The notes under the pieces are model-generated. The model ran no database searches. It was not told the DNA's origin and worked only from the letters and a program-made list of their open reading frames with translations. DNA of 64,000 nucleotides from Acidobacteriota bacterium (lineage in GTDB: Bacteria > Acidobacteriota > Terriglobia > Acidiferrales > UBA7541), in the NCBI GenBank assembly GCA_003223215.1, contig QHYH01000080.1, forward strand, positions 1 to 64,000, written 5' to 3'. The position numbers and the translations under genes were made by a program. Positions 55,262-63,774 of the stretch are shown here, piece after piece; positions within the stretch are counted from its first letter, which is position 1; each line of letters starts with the position of its first letter.

Positions 55262-56122
55262 ATGAGCAGAACAATGTGGGTGGGAGCCGTTGCATACAAC
55301 CCAAAGGTGGTCACGATTTGGGAGGGGATGCGGCGATATTTTCACGACGAAGCGCATTTGCCTGTGGACGTCGTACTCTTTCAAAGTTATGAGGCGCAGG
55401 TCATCGCGCTCCTCGCGCAAGCAGGTGATCCGCTGCCGTACATCGATATCGCCTGGAATACCAACCTCGCTTACCTGCAAGCCGAAGAATGGAGCGGTCA
55501 TCGCTGCCGCGCGGTCGCCATGCGCGACACCGATCTCGGCTGGATGACTAAGATCGTTGCCGTCACTGGAGGTCCTGTCTCCGCGTTGGCCGACTTGAAG
55601 AACCGAACGCTCGCGCTTGGCAGCCGAGACAGCGGACACTCGGCTATTTTGCCCGTTCACTTTTTGGAGCAGCAAGGAATGCGAGAGGGCACGGATTACC
55701 GCACACTGCGCTTCGACACCGACCTGGGCAAGCACGGTGATACCGGGACCAGCGAAGTGGAAGTCGTCCGCGCCGTACTAGACGGGCGAGCCGATGCCGG
55801 CGCCATCGGCAGCCCTTTCTGGAATACCGTGCGCCGCGAGCGTCTCGTGCCCGAGGGTGCGCTTTCGGAGATATGGACCTCGCCGGCGTACCACCATTGC
55901 ATGTTCACTGCGCGGCCCGATCTCGACCTGGCACTCGAGCGCCGCTTTGCGGACGCGCTCTCCGCGATGAGTTACGATAACCCGGTTCACCGCAGCGTAC
56001 TCGACGCCGAAGGGCTTCAGCGTTGGCTGCCGCCTCACGTTGATGGCTACGATGCGTTGCGTCAAGCCGCGGCCCGACAAGGATTCTTGAAACCGCCACT
56101 TGCCAAGTCAGCTGAACGCTGA
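55262..56122 (+). CDS. PhnD/SsuA-like substrate-binding protein without signal peptide
   Basis: A 286-residue periplasmic-binding-protein fold (PhnD type): ALADLKNRTLALGSRDSGHSAI and DGRADAGAIGSPFWNTV are the typical ligand-loop regions. There is no leader, so it may act in the cytoplasm or be an enzyme or sensor derived from the transporter fold. No ABC ATPase or permease lies next to it. The partner gene upstream is the acyl-CoA-dehydrogenase-like flavoprotein. It converges with the radical SAM gene 53 bases on. Confidence 0.72.
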   Translation: MSRTMWVGAVAYNPKVVTIWEGMRRYFHDEAHLPVDVVLFQSYEAQVIALLAQAGDPLPYIDIAWNTNLAYLQAEEWSGHRCRAVAMRDTDLGWMTKIVAVTGGPVSALADLKNRTLALGSRDSGHSAILPVHFLEQQGMREGTDYRTLRFDTDLGKHGDTGTSEVEVVRAVLDGRADAGAIGSPFWNTVRRERLVPEGALSEIWTSPAYHHCMFTARPDLDLALERRFADALSAMSYDNPVHRSVLDAEGLQRWLPPHVDGYDALRQAAARQGFLKPPLAKSAER

Positions 56123-56175
56123 GCCGACCTCCGTACAGCCGCGTACCCTAATTTGCCGGCAATCGGATCACTGTC

Positions 56176-57198
56176 TCACGCGCAATTGAAGATTCTTGCC
56201 AACTTAAGCGCGTGTTCTCCTTCGCGCTCCAAAGCGCGGCGAACGGCAGCAAACGCCTCGGCCAGCGGGAAAATGTCCCGTGTGACAAACAAGTCGGCGT
56301 CTTCCGCTCCTACGGGGTGCCAATAAACGCCTTCGGCGGTAATCGTAACTTCGGGCACCAAGTCGGACCTGCTGAGAGCGACCCCTTCCGTCGCTGAGCC
56401 GCGCAGCGCGATCCGCCGGATCACCCGGTCTTCGGGAGCAATCTGCTCCTCATCGAGGAAGCGGCGGAACTCCTCGGCCTCTCGATCGCTTGAAACGGTC
56501 GCCGCCAGTCGAACTCGAAAGCCTTGCGCGCGAGCGCGCCCGATACCTTGCCGGGTGCGCATCCAGGTTCCAGCGCCACGGTGGAGATCGTGCCGCTCCG
56601 GCGTGGCGCTGTCCAGGCTGATCTGAAGGACAATGCGATCCCGGGGCAATGCCAGCAAACTCTCAATTCGCCGTCCCGCGAAGAGCATTCCGTTGGTCAG
56701 CACTGTCGTCGGTGCCGCCGCGGCGCAAGCAAGGAGAATCTCGCCGACATCAGGAAGTACAAACGGTTCGCCTCCCGTCACGAAAATTTCTTTAACGCGT
56801 AGTTCGGCCCCTTCCCGGGCGATCCGCTTTACCCGCGCGAGCCCTAGCTCCCGCCGCGGCGCACTCGGTGACGAACGCACGCAGCAGTAGTCGCAACTCA
56901 AGTTGCAGTCGAAGTTCGTGTACAGCCAGAGCCGCGAGCCGACTGGCCGATTACTTTCTAGAGGTACTGTCCCGTGCCGGAACACCCAACGACCATGGTC
57001 ATTTTCGACCGTGGATTCAACCAGCGCATTGCCCGTGAAACGGCACCACGTTTCCAATTCGGTACCAATATTTTTTTCGGCGCCAACAACCGCGATCAAA
57101 TCGCCCGGGTGGCTGCGGCGCAGAGCTGCTATCAGCTCTGGCAACAGGCCAGATGCAAACGTTTTGCTCCCGACATCCAGATCGATGTTTGCCTTCAT
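56176..57198 (-). CDS. TusA-like domain fused to a radical SAM enzyme
   Basis: A 340-residue protein. The ATG at 57198 overlaps the glycosyltransferase stop (ATGA), and the longer open frame runs antisense through other sequence. Residues about 1-75 look like a TusA sulfur-carrier fold (LPELIAALRRSHPGDLIAVVG, WCRFTGNALVEST) but lack the CPxP active Cys. The radical SAM cluster motif is C98-x3-C102-x2-C105, with TGGEPF after it. There is no SPASM cluster tail; it ends ARIFNCA. Last gene of a five-gene operon with three glycosyltransferase-type genes. Reaction unknown. Confidence 0.78.
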   Translation of the reverse strand: MKANIDLDVGSKTFASGLLPELIAALRRSHPGDLIAVVGAEKNIGTELETWCRFTGNALVESTVENDHGRWVFRHGTVPLESNRPVGSRLWLYTNFDCNLSCDYCCVRSSPSAPRRELGLARVKRIAREGAELRVKEIFVTGGEPFVLPDVGEILLACAAAAPTTVLTNGMLFAGRRIESLLALPRDRIVLQISLDSATPERHDLHRGAGTWMRTRQGIGRARAQGFRVRLAATVSSDREAEEFRRFLDEEQIAPEDRVIRRIALRGSATEGVALSRSDLVPEVTITAEGVYWHPVGAEDADLFVTRDIFPLAEAFAAVRRALEREGEHALKLARIFNCA

Positions 57199-58538
57199 AG
57201 GAATACGGAGTATTTTACAACCGCCTGCGGAACCGTAGATAGCTTCGACCTGCGCGCGGCCCAGCAATAGTAGACCAGCCAAAGGTAAACGGGACCGTAT
57301 TCGAGCGACAACATCAGAAGAGAATTCCTGAGCGGCTCCCCTGCTCCGTAGGTGATTGCGGGAGTGTAGGCCAAGACGCTGGTCACGGTCATAAGCAGCC
57401 ATGCAGCGCTTGGGTAAAAGCACAAGAAGGGGATCGACCAAGTGAAATACCAGGGATAGGCAGTCGGCGACACCAGCAGCACCCCGCCCGTAAGGACGAG
57501 ACTCGACCATAACGGCGTTGCGCGGTTTTTCGCCAAGTAGCCCATTGTCGCAATCACGATCAACCCGGCGACCAGCTCGGCACCGGCTCTCGACCCCGCA
57601 ACGAACTGGAGCAGGGAGAACAGGCTCGAATTGTTCACCCAATCTCGTGCGTAGTTCCCCGCACCATCGAATAGATGCCCGCCAGCGCCCAGGAACGGAA
57701 CATAACAGGCGAAAACCAAGGCTACGAAGATGCCTACATGAGCGAGCCGCACGCGTTTGAGGAACGTAAGCAGGAGCAAGACCGGGAAGAACTTGGACAG
57801 GAACGACAACGCGAGCGCGGCCATCGAAAGCGCCGGACGATTCGTCACGAGGAAAAAAAGCGCTGTCAGAAGTGTGACAATGGCCAGGGAGTCAAAATGA
57901 CCACTCATCGCAAACGAAGTGAGCACGGCGGGGTTCCAAGCGTAAGCAAGCACGCGATGCAGAGGCTGCTTCATTGCGGCGAGCAGAAGCATCAAGAGAC
58001 CGGCGCTCGCTAGATCGAGAATCGTGGAGACACGTTTGTATCCGGGCACCGTCTCGATCAGCCTGTAGGCAAATTCAGCGAGCGGCGGGTACATGGTCGG
58101 CGTCTCTTCGCCCGGCGGTTCAGGGTGCTCGGGATTTTGCAGCCACTCCAGCCCCTCTGCATTGGGAAATACCACGTATGGATTTAGGTGTGCTCGTTGC
58201 ACCCGGCCATCCCACTGGTAGCGATACACATCGTCAGAGGGTGTTGACGCCGGCAGCAGCACCACGCGAAAGAAAACCGCGCTCGCCAGGATGATGAGGA
58301 GAGCGGTTGCTCCGAGCGGAAATCTCTCGACCCAAAACACGCCTATCACGTAGAAGATGCCGGCTAGCAGCAGAAGTCCGATGAATTCGGGCATGTGCGC
58401 GTTCACATCCTGCTGGCGCGCGACCCACCTGAAGATGCTTGTCAACCCTACCGCTAGGGCAGCCAGGCCTAGCGTGACCATGCCACTCGGCCAACGAGTC
58501 TTAAGGCCTTCGATAGAACCCCGCCAGAGCTCCTTCAT
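57195..58538 (-). CDS. Multi-pass membrane glycosyltransferase (GT-C type)
   Basis: A 447-residue protein from the ATG at 58538, ten bases after the previous gene. The longer frame overlaps that gene. About ten to twelve helices are seen. The first loop has PSDDVYRYQWDGRVQ, the acidic pair expected for GT-C enzymes that use a lipid-linked sugar, and NPYVVFPNAEGLEW follows. It resembles the GT87/GT39-like mannosyltransferase group. It overlaps the radical SAM gene by ATGA. Probable role: transfer of a sugar from a polyprenyl phosphate carrier outside the membrane. Confidence 0.75.
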   Translation of the reverse strand: MKELWRGSIEGLKTRWPSGMVTLGLAALAVGLTSIFRWVARQQDVNAHMPEFIGLLLLAGIFYVIGVFWVERFPLGATALLIILASAVFFRVVLLPASTPSDDVYRYQWDGRVQRAHLNPYVVFPNAEGLEWLQNPEHPEPPGEETPTMYPPLAEFAYRLIETVPGYKRVSTILDLASAGLLMLLLAAMKQPLHRVLAYAWNPAVLTSFAMSGHFDSLAIVTLLTALFFLVTNRPALSMAALALSFLSKFFPVLLLLTFLKRVRLAHVGIFVALVFACYVPFLGAGGHLFDGAGNYARDWVNNSSLFSLLQFVAGSRAGAELVAGLIVIATMGYLAKNRATPLWSSLVLTGGVLLVSPTAYPWYFTWSIPFLCFYPSAAWLLMTVTSVLAYTPAITYGAGEPLRNSLLMLSLEYGPVYLWLVYYCWAARRSKLSTVPQAVVKYSVFL

Positions 58539-58548
58539 AGAAATCCCT

Positions 58549-59226
58549 TTATTTGCGCCCTGCACCTGCCCGCCCGGAAAGCCATTTAGCCGTTCTTGGC
58601 GCCTTCCCTGGCGAGCGCTGCAGTTCATCGGCGAGCTGACTGAGGTCTGACGCCACATCGATGTCATAGAACGGATCGATCAGCTGTACCGAGAGCCCCA
58701 GCTCGCGCGCGCGCGCCGTCAGCGCCTCAAGCGCGTTTGCAGTTCCCATCCCATCATTACTGAACAGACCCGGATGGGACGCTCTCGCACCCACAAGATA
58801 GTAACCACCGTCGTGAGTGGGGCCTACAACCAGGTCGCAAGTTTCGACTACGTCGAACGCGGCTTCGAGTACTGATGCCGGCAGGTGCGGGCTGTCGCTA
58901 TTGAAGGCAATGACCCCGCGATGGCCAGGAATGGCAAAATGCTGGAACACGGAGGCAAGGCCCGCGGCAAGGCCGCGACCCGTCTGAGCGACGATCGGCA
59001 CTGTTTTAGCCACCACGCGTGACAGATCTTCAACGTCAGACGCGGGGCACATCATGGCAATTTTCACGTGATGGAGTGTTTGTGCTAGAGCTATTGTGTC
59101 GTTCAGAAGACATCGGTACAACTCGGTGACGGCTTCCGGAGGAAAGCTCTCGGCCAAGCGGGTCTTAACCGCGCCGAGTCTGGGTGCTTTGGCCATGATA
59201 ACTAGTGTGCGATTCATCGATGTCAT
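58549..59226 (-). CDS. TIGR04282/DUF2064-family glycosyltransferase-like protein
   Basis: A 225-residue soluble protein with a nucleotide-sugar-transferase-like fold: RTLVIMAKAPRLGAVKTRLAE, IAFNSDSPHLPASVL (DxD-type Asp) and VGPTHDGGYYLVGA. These are hallmarks of the TIGR04282 family, often found near arsenosugar and related clusters and distantly like CofC. Third gene of the five-gene operon, 50 bases after the GT2 gene and 10 before the membrane glycosyltransferase. Confidence 0.85.
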   Translation of the reverse strand: MTSMNRTLVIMAKAPRLGAVKTRLAESFPPEAVTELYRCLLNDTIALAQTLHHVKIAMMCPASDVEDLSRVVAKTVPIVAQTGRGLAAGLASVFQHFAIPGHRGVIAFNSDSPHLPASVLEAAFDVVETCDLVVGPTHDGGYYLVGARASHPGLFSNDGMGTANALEALTARARELGLSVQLIDPFYDIDVASDLSQLADELQRSPGKAPRTAKWLSGRAGAGRK

Positions 59227-59276
59227 CGAAAGGCGTCACCGTTTCGAGGTTTCTACAAGTATCGGCCACATGGGAT

Positions 59277-59984
59277 TCACGCCGACCCGGGCATGTTGCT
59301 TTTTTCTCGCCGGAAGTAGTAGCGCGCGATAAGACTGAGAATAAACCACGTAGCTCCAATGGTGCCTCTGAGCGTACCGCTGATCTTGGATTTCCCGATG
59401 CGTGGATGATAGCTGACGGGGACCTCAACGATGCGGAAACCCCGTATGGCTCCCTTTAGAATTAATTCCACGGCCCATCCGTAAGTGGTCTCTTCAAGGT
59501 CAACCGCGCGGAGTATATCGGCGCGTGCGGCGCGGAACGGACCAAGGTCGCTGATTTTCAATCCGTAGAGGTGCGTGATCAAGCTGGCCGCAAGCCAGTT
59601 GCCGAACAGGGCGTGCCAAGGAAGCGCCCCGCGTGTGCGTGGACCCGCAAGACGCGAACCGATGGTGATGTCGGCGCGACCCGCGGTGATCGGAGCGAGG
59701 AGAAGCGGAAGCTCAGCGGGTCGATCACTGTAGTCGCCGTCCAGAAAAACAACGACATCGGGCGCGCTTGCGCAAGCGAGCCCCGTCAAGCACGCGCGGC
59801 CGTATCCCCGACGTGCTTCGGAAATGACTCGGGCACCCATGCGGGCCGCAATGGCAGGTGTTTCGTCTGATGAGTGATTGTCGACCACGATAACTTCGTC
59901 GACTACCTCCGCTGGGATGTCGGCAAGGACACGACCGATCGCCTGTGCCTCGTTGCGAGTAGGAATGATGACTGAGACCCGCAC
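59277..59984 (-). CDS. Family 2 glycosyltransferase (dolichol-phosphate-sugar synthase-like)
   Basis: A 235-residue enzyme: VIIPTRNEAQAIGRVL, VDNHSSDETPAI, VVFLDGDYSDRPAEL (the DxD-type DGD), and SRLAGPRTRGALPWHALFGN. It lacks the C-terminal helices of some relatives, apart from one hydrophobic segment near the end (TWFILSLIARYYF). Such enzymes make polyprenyl-phosphate sugars, which would fit as donors for the GT-C enzyme downstream. Second gene of the operon. Confidence 0.85.
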   Translation of the reverse strand: MRVSVIIPTRNEAQAIGRVLADIPAEVVDEVIVVDNHSSDETPAIAARMGARVISEARRGYGRACLTGLACASAPDVVVFLDGDYSDRPAELPLLLAPITAGRADITIGSRLAGPRTRGALPWHALFGNWLAASLITHLYGLKISDLGPFRAARADILRAVDLEETTYGWAVELILKGAIRGFRIVEVPVSYHPRIGKSKISGTLRGTIGATWFILSLIARYYFRREKSNMPGSA

Positions 59985-59999
59985 GCGACCTCCGTTTTG

Positions 60000-60509
60000 T
60001 TACCACCAGAGAGCGGATGGCCGCCTGCGCGCCAAGATGGAATCAACACCCCACGTGCGGCCCGCTCCCCCGACGACCAGAGAGAGCGAGGCTAATACAG
60101 GAACGAGCAGTTCCCAGATCCACGCCGTTCCCCACTCCGAAACCCATAAGCTGGCGAGGTACGCAAATGCGACAAATGCAACCGGACGCGTAAAAAGGCC
60201 GAGTATCAGCAGCACTCCAAGGGAAATTTCTGTGAACCCTTGAAGCGGTGCCGCCATGGATGCGTGAGCCGCCGCGAAGGCCATGATACTCTTCCACACG
60301 GCGGGCGCGTGACCGTTGTCAATATAGTCTTGGATGAGGCCCGCGTAACCGGACGGTGTGTACAGGCCTTTCCCCAGATTCTCGAAGAAGACCCACACGA
60401 ACATGGCGCCAATCGTCAGCCGCACCAAAGCAAGCCCCACTCGGGCATGGGGTTGCTCGGCTACTTGGGATCCGTTGTCGCTCGGTTGGAGCGTAGTCGT
60501 AGTCATCAT
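60000..60509 (-). CDS. DoxX-family membrane protein
   Basis: A 169-residue protein (start ATG 60509 or 60506, double Met). Four helices: VRLTIGAMFVWVFFENLGKGL, the ISLGVLLILGLF region, FVAFAYLASLWV and LLVPVLASLSLVVGG. The family (DoxX/DoxD-like, MauG-unrelated quinol or redox-linked small membrane proteins) has no uniform function. First gene of the five-gene minus-strand operon; the gap to the GT2 gene is 15 bases. Confidence 0.78.
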   Translation of the reverse strand: MMTTTTLQPSDNGSQVAEQPHARVGLALVRLTIGAMFVWVFFENLGKGLYTPSGYAGLIQDYIDNGHAPAVWKSIMAFAAAHASMAAPLQGFTEISLGVLLILGLFTRPVAFVAFAYLASLWVSEWGTAWIWELLVPVLASLSLVVGGAGRTWGVDSILARRRPSALWW

Positions 60510-60689
60510 GATCCTCACAGTCTTCCGTTCTAAACGAACTTCTTTGATTCCACCTTCGGTACAGAATGCTGACCAGGAAACCAGGAACAATGTAGCCATG
60601 CTCATGTCAGCCAGCACAGCGTGATACATGCCCGACTGTACCACTCTACCGGAGCGAGTTCAGCAGGGAGAAGCGGTGGTAATCTCTGT

Positions 60690-60930
60690 TCGCCGGAGTC
60701 AATGAATATCGTGCCGCTCATATTTCACGTGGCGGTTTTGATTCCATTCGAACGACGCAGCCCGTCGTATGGCTGACTTACCACGCGACAAGACCGTTGT
60801 CGCGCACTGCGGGGCCCGTACGGCGTGTTGGCGAGGAAGGCTGTCCAATTGCGTGCGCGCCACACATTCCGAGCTTACCGCTTGGAGGATAGCGTTGACG
60901 ACGGGCGGGCACGGCGCGTTCCTTTCGATG
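60690..60930 (+). pseudogene. Rhodanese-domain remnant
   Basis: In one frame EYRAAHIS (from 60704) matches the EYRxGHIPGA motif of rhodaneses. In another frame LPRDKTVVAHCG (from about 60775) matches the segment leading to the active Cys. After it the text degrades (TAWRIALTTGG may be from the end of the domain). The two pieces are out of frame and no complete domain exists. In one frame it is fused upstream of the PLP enzyme's open frame. Confidence 0.55.
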
Positions 60931-60960
60931 TCAGCGGAGAGACTATCGTCCGAGGTGGCC

Positions 60961-62163
60961 ATGAGTGACAACCGGAAGATTACGATCAGCAGTTCCCTGA
61001 CCGCAGCGCACAACGCAATGCGAGTCATGGGCAGGGGATCTCCGGCTCTGAGGCCGGAGACAATCGCGGTGCGGGCAGGCGCAGAAATTGACCCGGATAC
61101 CGGTGCCCTCTCACCTCCCCTCCACCTCTCGACCACGTTCGAGCACGGTCCCGCGAGCGAGGCCATCCACGGGTTCCGCTATGCGCGGGAAAAGAATCCA
61201 ACGCAGTTGCGGCTTGAGGCGGCCCTTCGCGATCTCGAGGGCGGCTTGGCCGCGGTGGTTTTCTCCTCAGGCATGGCCGCGGCGGCAGCCGTGCTACAAA
61301 CATTGAAACCGGGCTCGCACGTTATCTTCTCCGACGATATTTATATCGATGTCCGTAATCTCGCCCGCGATTTCCTGCCCGTGTGGGGTATCGATAGCAG
61401 CATCGAGAACCTGCAGGACTTGGACGGGCTTTCGAGAGCGCTGCGGCCCTCGACAAAGCTCATCTGGATCGAGACGCCCTCCAACCCTCTTCTGAAGATT
61501 TTGGACATTCAGTCTCTTAGCCTAATCGCTCGACAGGCGGGAGCTCTATTGCTCGTTGATAATACGTTTGCCACCCCGATTCTCCAACGCCCTCTCAGCC
61601 TAGGAGCCGATGTCGTCCTTCATTCCACGACGAAGTATTGCGGCGGTCACAGCGACGTTCAGGGTGGCTGCCTGATCGTCAAGTCTCAGGAGTTGCTGGA
61701 CAAGCTTCTGCATGTTCGTGAGATCCTCGGGGCAGTCGCATCTCCGTTCGGTTCCTGGCTGATCCTCCGAGGACTTCGGTCGCTGCCCTGCCGTATGGAG
61801 CGACACTCAGCCAACGGAAACGCGGTCGCCGCCGCGCTCGCTGCATGTCCATCCGTCCAAACCGTCTACTACCCGGGCCTCCCATCTCATCCCGGACACC
61901 ACGTCGCTCGTCGCCAAATGAAGAGCTTTGGGGCCATGCTTTCGTTCTTGGTTCGCGGCGGACGCGAAGAAGCGCTTGGTGTGGCTTCCCGCGTGAAACT
62001 CTTCGTGAATGCAACGAGCCTCGGCGGCGTGGAGAGCCTGATCGAGCACCGAGCCTCGAACGAAGGCAAACTCTCCCGCGTACCGCAGAATCTATTACGA
62101 GTCTCGGTAGGCCTTGAACACCCTGACGATCTGATCGAAGACCTGTTGCAAGCACTAGCTTGA
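60961..62163 (+). CDS. Cystathionine gamma-synthase-like PLP enzyme
   Basis: About 400 residues from the ATG at 60961 (preceded by GAGGTGG). The open frame extends upstream only through the rhodanese relic. Fold type I Cys/Met metabolism PLP enzyme: the PLP Lys is in LHSTTKYCGGHSDVQGG, and other conserved parts are WIETPSNPLLKILD, LLVDNTFATPI and the C-terminal SLGGVESLIEHRAS. It could be cystathionine gamma-synthase, gamma-lyase or methionine gamma-lyase; sequence alone does not decide. It is alone on this strand and convergent with a PIN-toxin scrap. Confidence 0.82.
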   Translation: MSDNRKITISSSLTAAHNAMRVMGRGSPALRPETIAVRAGAEIDPDTGALSPPLHLSTTFEHGPASEAIHGFRYAREKNPTQLRLEAALRDLEGGLAAVVFSSGMAAAAAVLQTLKPGSHVIFSDDIYIDVRNLARDFLPVWGIDSSIENLQDLDGLSRALRPSTKLIWIETPSNPLLKILDIQSLSLIARQAGALLLVDNTFATPILQRPLSLGADVVLHSTTKYCGGHSDVQGGCLIVKSQELLDKLLHVREILGAVASPFGSWLILRGLRSLPCRMERHSANGNAVAAALAACPSVQTVYYPGLPSHPGHHVARRQMKSFGAMLSFLVRGGREEALGVASRVKLFVNATSLGGVESLIEHRASNEGKLSRVPQNLLRVSVGLEHPDDLIEDLLQALA

Positions 62164-62164
62164 A

Positions 62165-62310
62165 GGAGGCGGTGACCAACACCTCATACTCAGCTTCTGC
62201 TCGTCTCAATAGTTCGCCGCTTGCCTTGCCGGCGCGGCCCGCTTCCTGAACCGTCAGAGATTTGTGTCCGTGTTTTGTGAGGAACGCCTTCGGTGCTTTC
62301 GGCACTCACT
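62165..62310 (-). pseudogene. DUF5615 PIN-like toxin fragment
   Basis: The minus-strand frame from a GTG at 62305 reads PKAPKAFLTKHGHKSLTVQEAG and GELLRRAEAEYEVLVTAS, matching the start of DUF5615/PIN-like proteins (LPKAFK...GHxxxTVQE...). A frame break at the expected DEC motif precedes it. It ends in the PLP enzyme stop region without the rest. A relic of a toxin-antitoxin-type gene. Confidence 0.5.
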
Positions 62311-62530
62311 CATGAATGATCAGGGAAGAGAACCGCTCACAGACGCCAAGTCATTGAACCCGAAAGCCCAGGTAGTGCTGGCGTGCGTTGCCGATACGCA
62401 CAACACACTCTGGTCTGGTTCGCTTCATTGAATGAGTGACTTCGTTGGGTTCCCCCGCTAAAATTGGTCGTTGTTCGTCTCGACGAAGGACAAGTTGGAA
62501 CTGAGTTTTTGGTTGACAGTCAAGATTCTT

Positions 62531-63472
62531 ATGATGCCTCCGCATTTGATGCGACTGACAGGGACCCTTAGGAATTCACAGTCCATTGTGCTGAGCTTTT
62601 GGTTGGCGGTTCTCTGCTGCAGTCAGGGTATCGCGGGCCAAGGCAGGGCCGGCCTGAGAGCTGAAGTTCGCCGAAAAAGCCTTCGGAACTTTGTTGCGCG
62701 AGCTTCCGGTGACCAAGATCCCCTTGGGCAGGAGCAAGCTTCGCAGGCGCAGGCTCCGCAGTCTTCTCCCTCCCCACAGGTGCAGGCGGGTCAGACGCTC
62801 TTTACCGCCCAGTGCGCCTTTTGTCATGGACGTGACGCGGCCGGCGGCGAGACCGGCCCGGACCTGACGAGCTCCGAGACCGTGGAAAAAGACGTCGGCG
62901 GGAACGAAATCGGCTCGGTAGTTCGCACAGGGCGGCCGGATCGAGGAATGCCACAGTTCAACCTCACCGATACCGATCTGGCAGCCATCGTTGCATTCCT
63001 TCACGATGAGAAGGCAAAGGCAGAGTCAAAGCCGGGCCGCCGCCGTAACGTTCAACCGGAAGATCTCCAGACTGGCAATGCCGAGGAAGGCCAGGATTAT
63101 TTCAATGGAGCCGGGGGCTGCTCGAGGTGTCACTCTCCTACCGGCGACCTGGCTGGCGTGGCCAACCGGCTGAGAGGACTGGCGCTTTTGCAGCGTATGC
63201 TGTATCCCAAGCCCCGCAAAAGCGGCCCTGCCGATTCCCCGGCGGCGGTCACTGTGACCTTGGCTACGGGGCAGACCGTAACCGGCAAACTGGCGTATCA
63301 AGACGAATTCGTGATCGGACTGACAGATTCTTCCGGGTGGTACCGTTCCTGGTTCAAGGGCGGGGTGAAGGTCAAGGTGGTCGATCCACTCGAAGCGCAC
63401 AGCGAGCAGCTCGGAAAGTACACCGATGAAACTATGCACAACGTGCTGGCTTACCTTCAAACGCTGCGTTGA
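62531..63472 (+). CDS. Secreted diheme-type cytochrome c with C-terminal beta domain
   Basis: About 313 residues from ATG 62531; an alternative is ATG 62549, and a TTG further up is less likely. Leader core SIVLSFWLAVLCC, then a Gln/Ala-rich linker. Two heme motifs: C95AFCH and C197SRCH, with Met ligands probably in MPQFNLTDTDL and later. The C-terminal part (GQTVTGKLAYQDEFVIGL, GGVKVKVVDP) is the domain often attached to cytochromes beside PQQ alcohol dehydrogenases. The PQQ enzyme gene starts 302 bases downstream, so this is its likely electron acceptor. The stop codon overlaps the edge of an IS605-like scar. Confidence 0.82.
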   Translation: MMPPHLMRLTGTLRNSQSIVLSFWLAVLCCSQGIAGQGRAGLRAEVRRKSLRNFVARASGDQDPLGQEQASQAQAPQSSPSPQVQAGQTLFTAQCAFCHGRDAAGGETGPDLTSSETVEKDVGGNEIGSVVRTGRPDRGMPQFNLTDTDLAAIVAFLHDEKAKAESKPGRRRNVQPEDLQTGNAEEGQDYFNGAGGCSRCHSPTGDLAGVANRLRGLALLQRMLYPKPRKSGPADSPAAVTVTLATGQTVTGKLAYQDEFVIGLTDSSGWYRSWFKGGVKVKVVDPLEAHSEQLGKYTDETMHNVLAYLQTLR

Positions 63473-63473
63473 C

Positions 63474-63700
63474 ATCCTCCCCGCCGCAAGCGGCGAGGAT
63501 TCCTACGGCCTCTCGGTTTGTTTTTCCGAGATGGCTTCGGGGGGTTCCTCCCACAACCGCCCTACTTCAGCGGAGGACCACGAAGAGGCTTTACTTTTGG
63601 GCTGCCCGCCCATAGGTCGTTCGGACAGAGAATGGAGAGCAGTTCGGGAGAGAAAGAGGGGCCTTATATCCTCGGCCTAAAAACGCCGAGGCTTTACGGC
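63474..63700 (-). mobile_element. IS605-like end resembling a TnpB omega RNA, without transposase
   Basis: Reading on the minus strand: a hairpin GCCTCGGC-n8-GCCGAGG (63670-63691), a middle hairpin CTCGG/CCGAG (63512-63530) and a final GC-rich hairpin with GCGGCGGGGAGGATGTCAA (end near 63473). The last block is the pattern I know from right ends of IS200/IS605-type elements and their omega RNAs (rich hairpin, GGGGAGGATG, then TCAA). No tnpA or tnpB is nearby. It may be a solo end or a small non-autonomous derivative. Position and identity are by pattern memory. Confidence 0.5.
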
Positions 63701-63774
63701 CCACCTGGTAAGGCGTGTTTCTTTTCCATAGGTCGCGTTTCGGTAGTCGCGGATTTTCTGTAGGGCAGTCAAGA

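Noticed and set aside
63426-63763. Two overlapping plus-strand open frames
   Set aside because: They cross the hairpin-rich IS605-like element and have no protein features.
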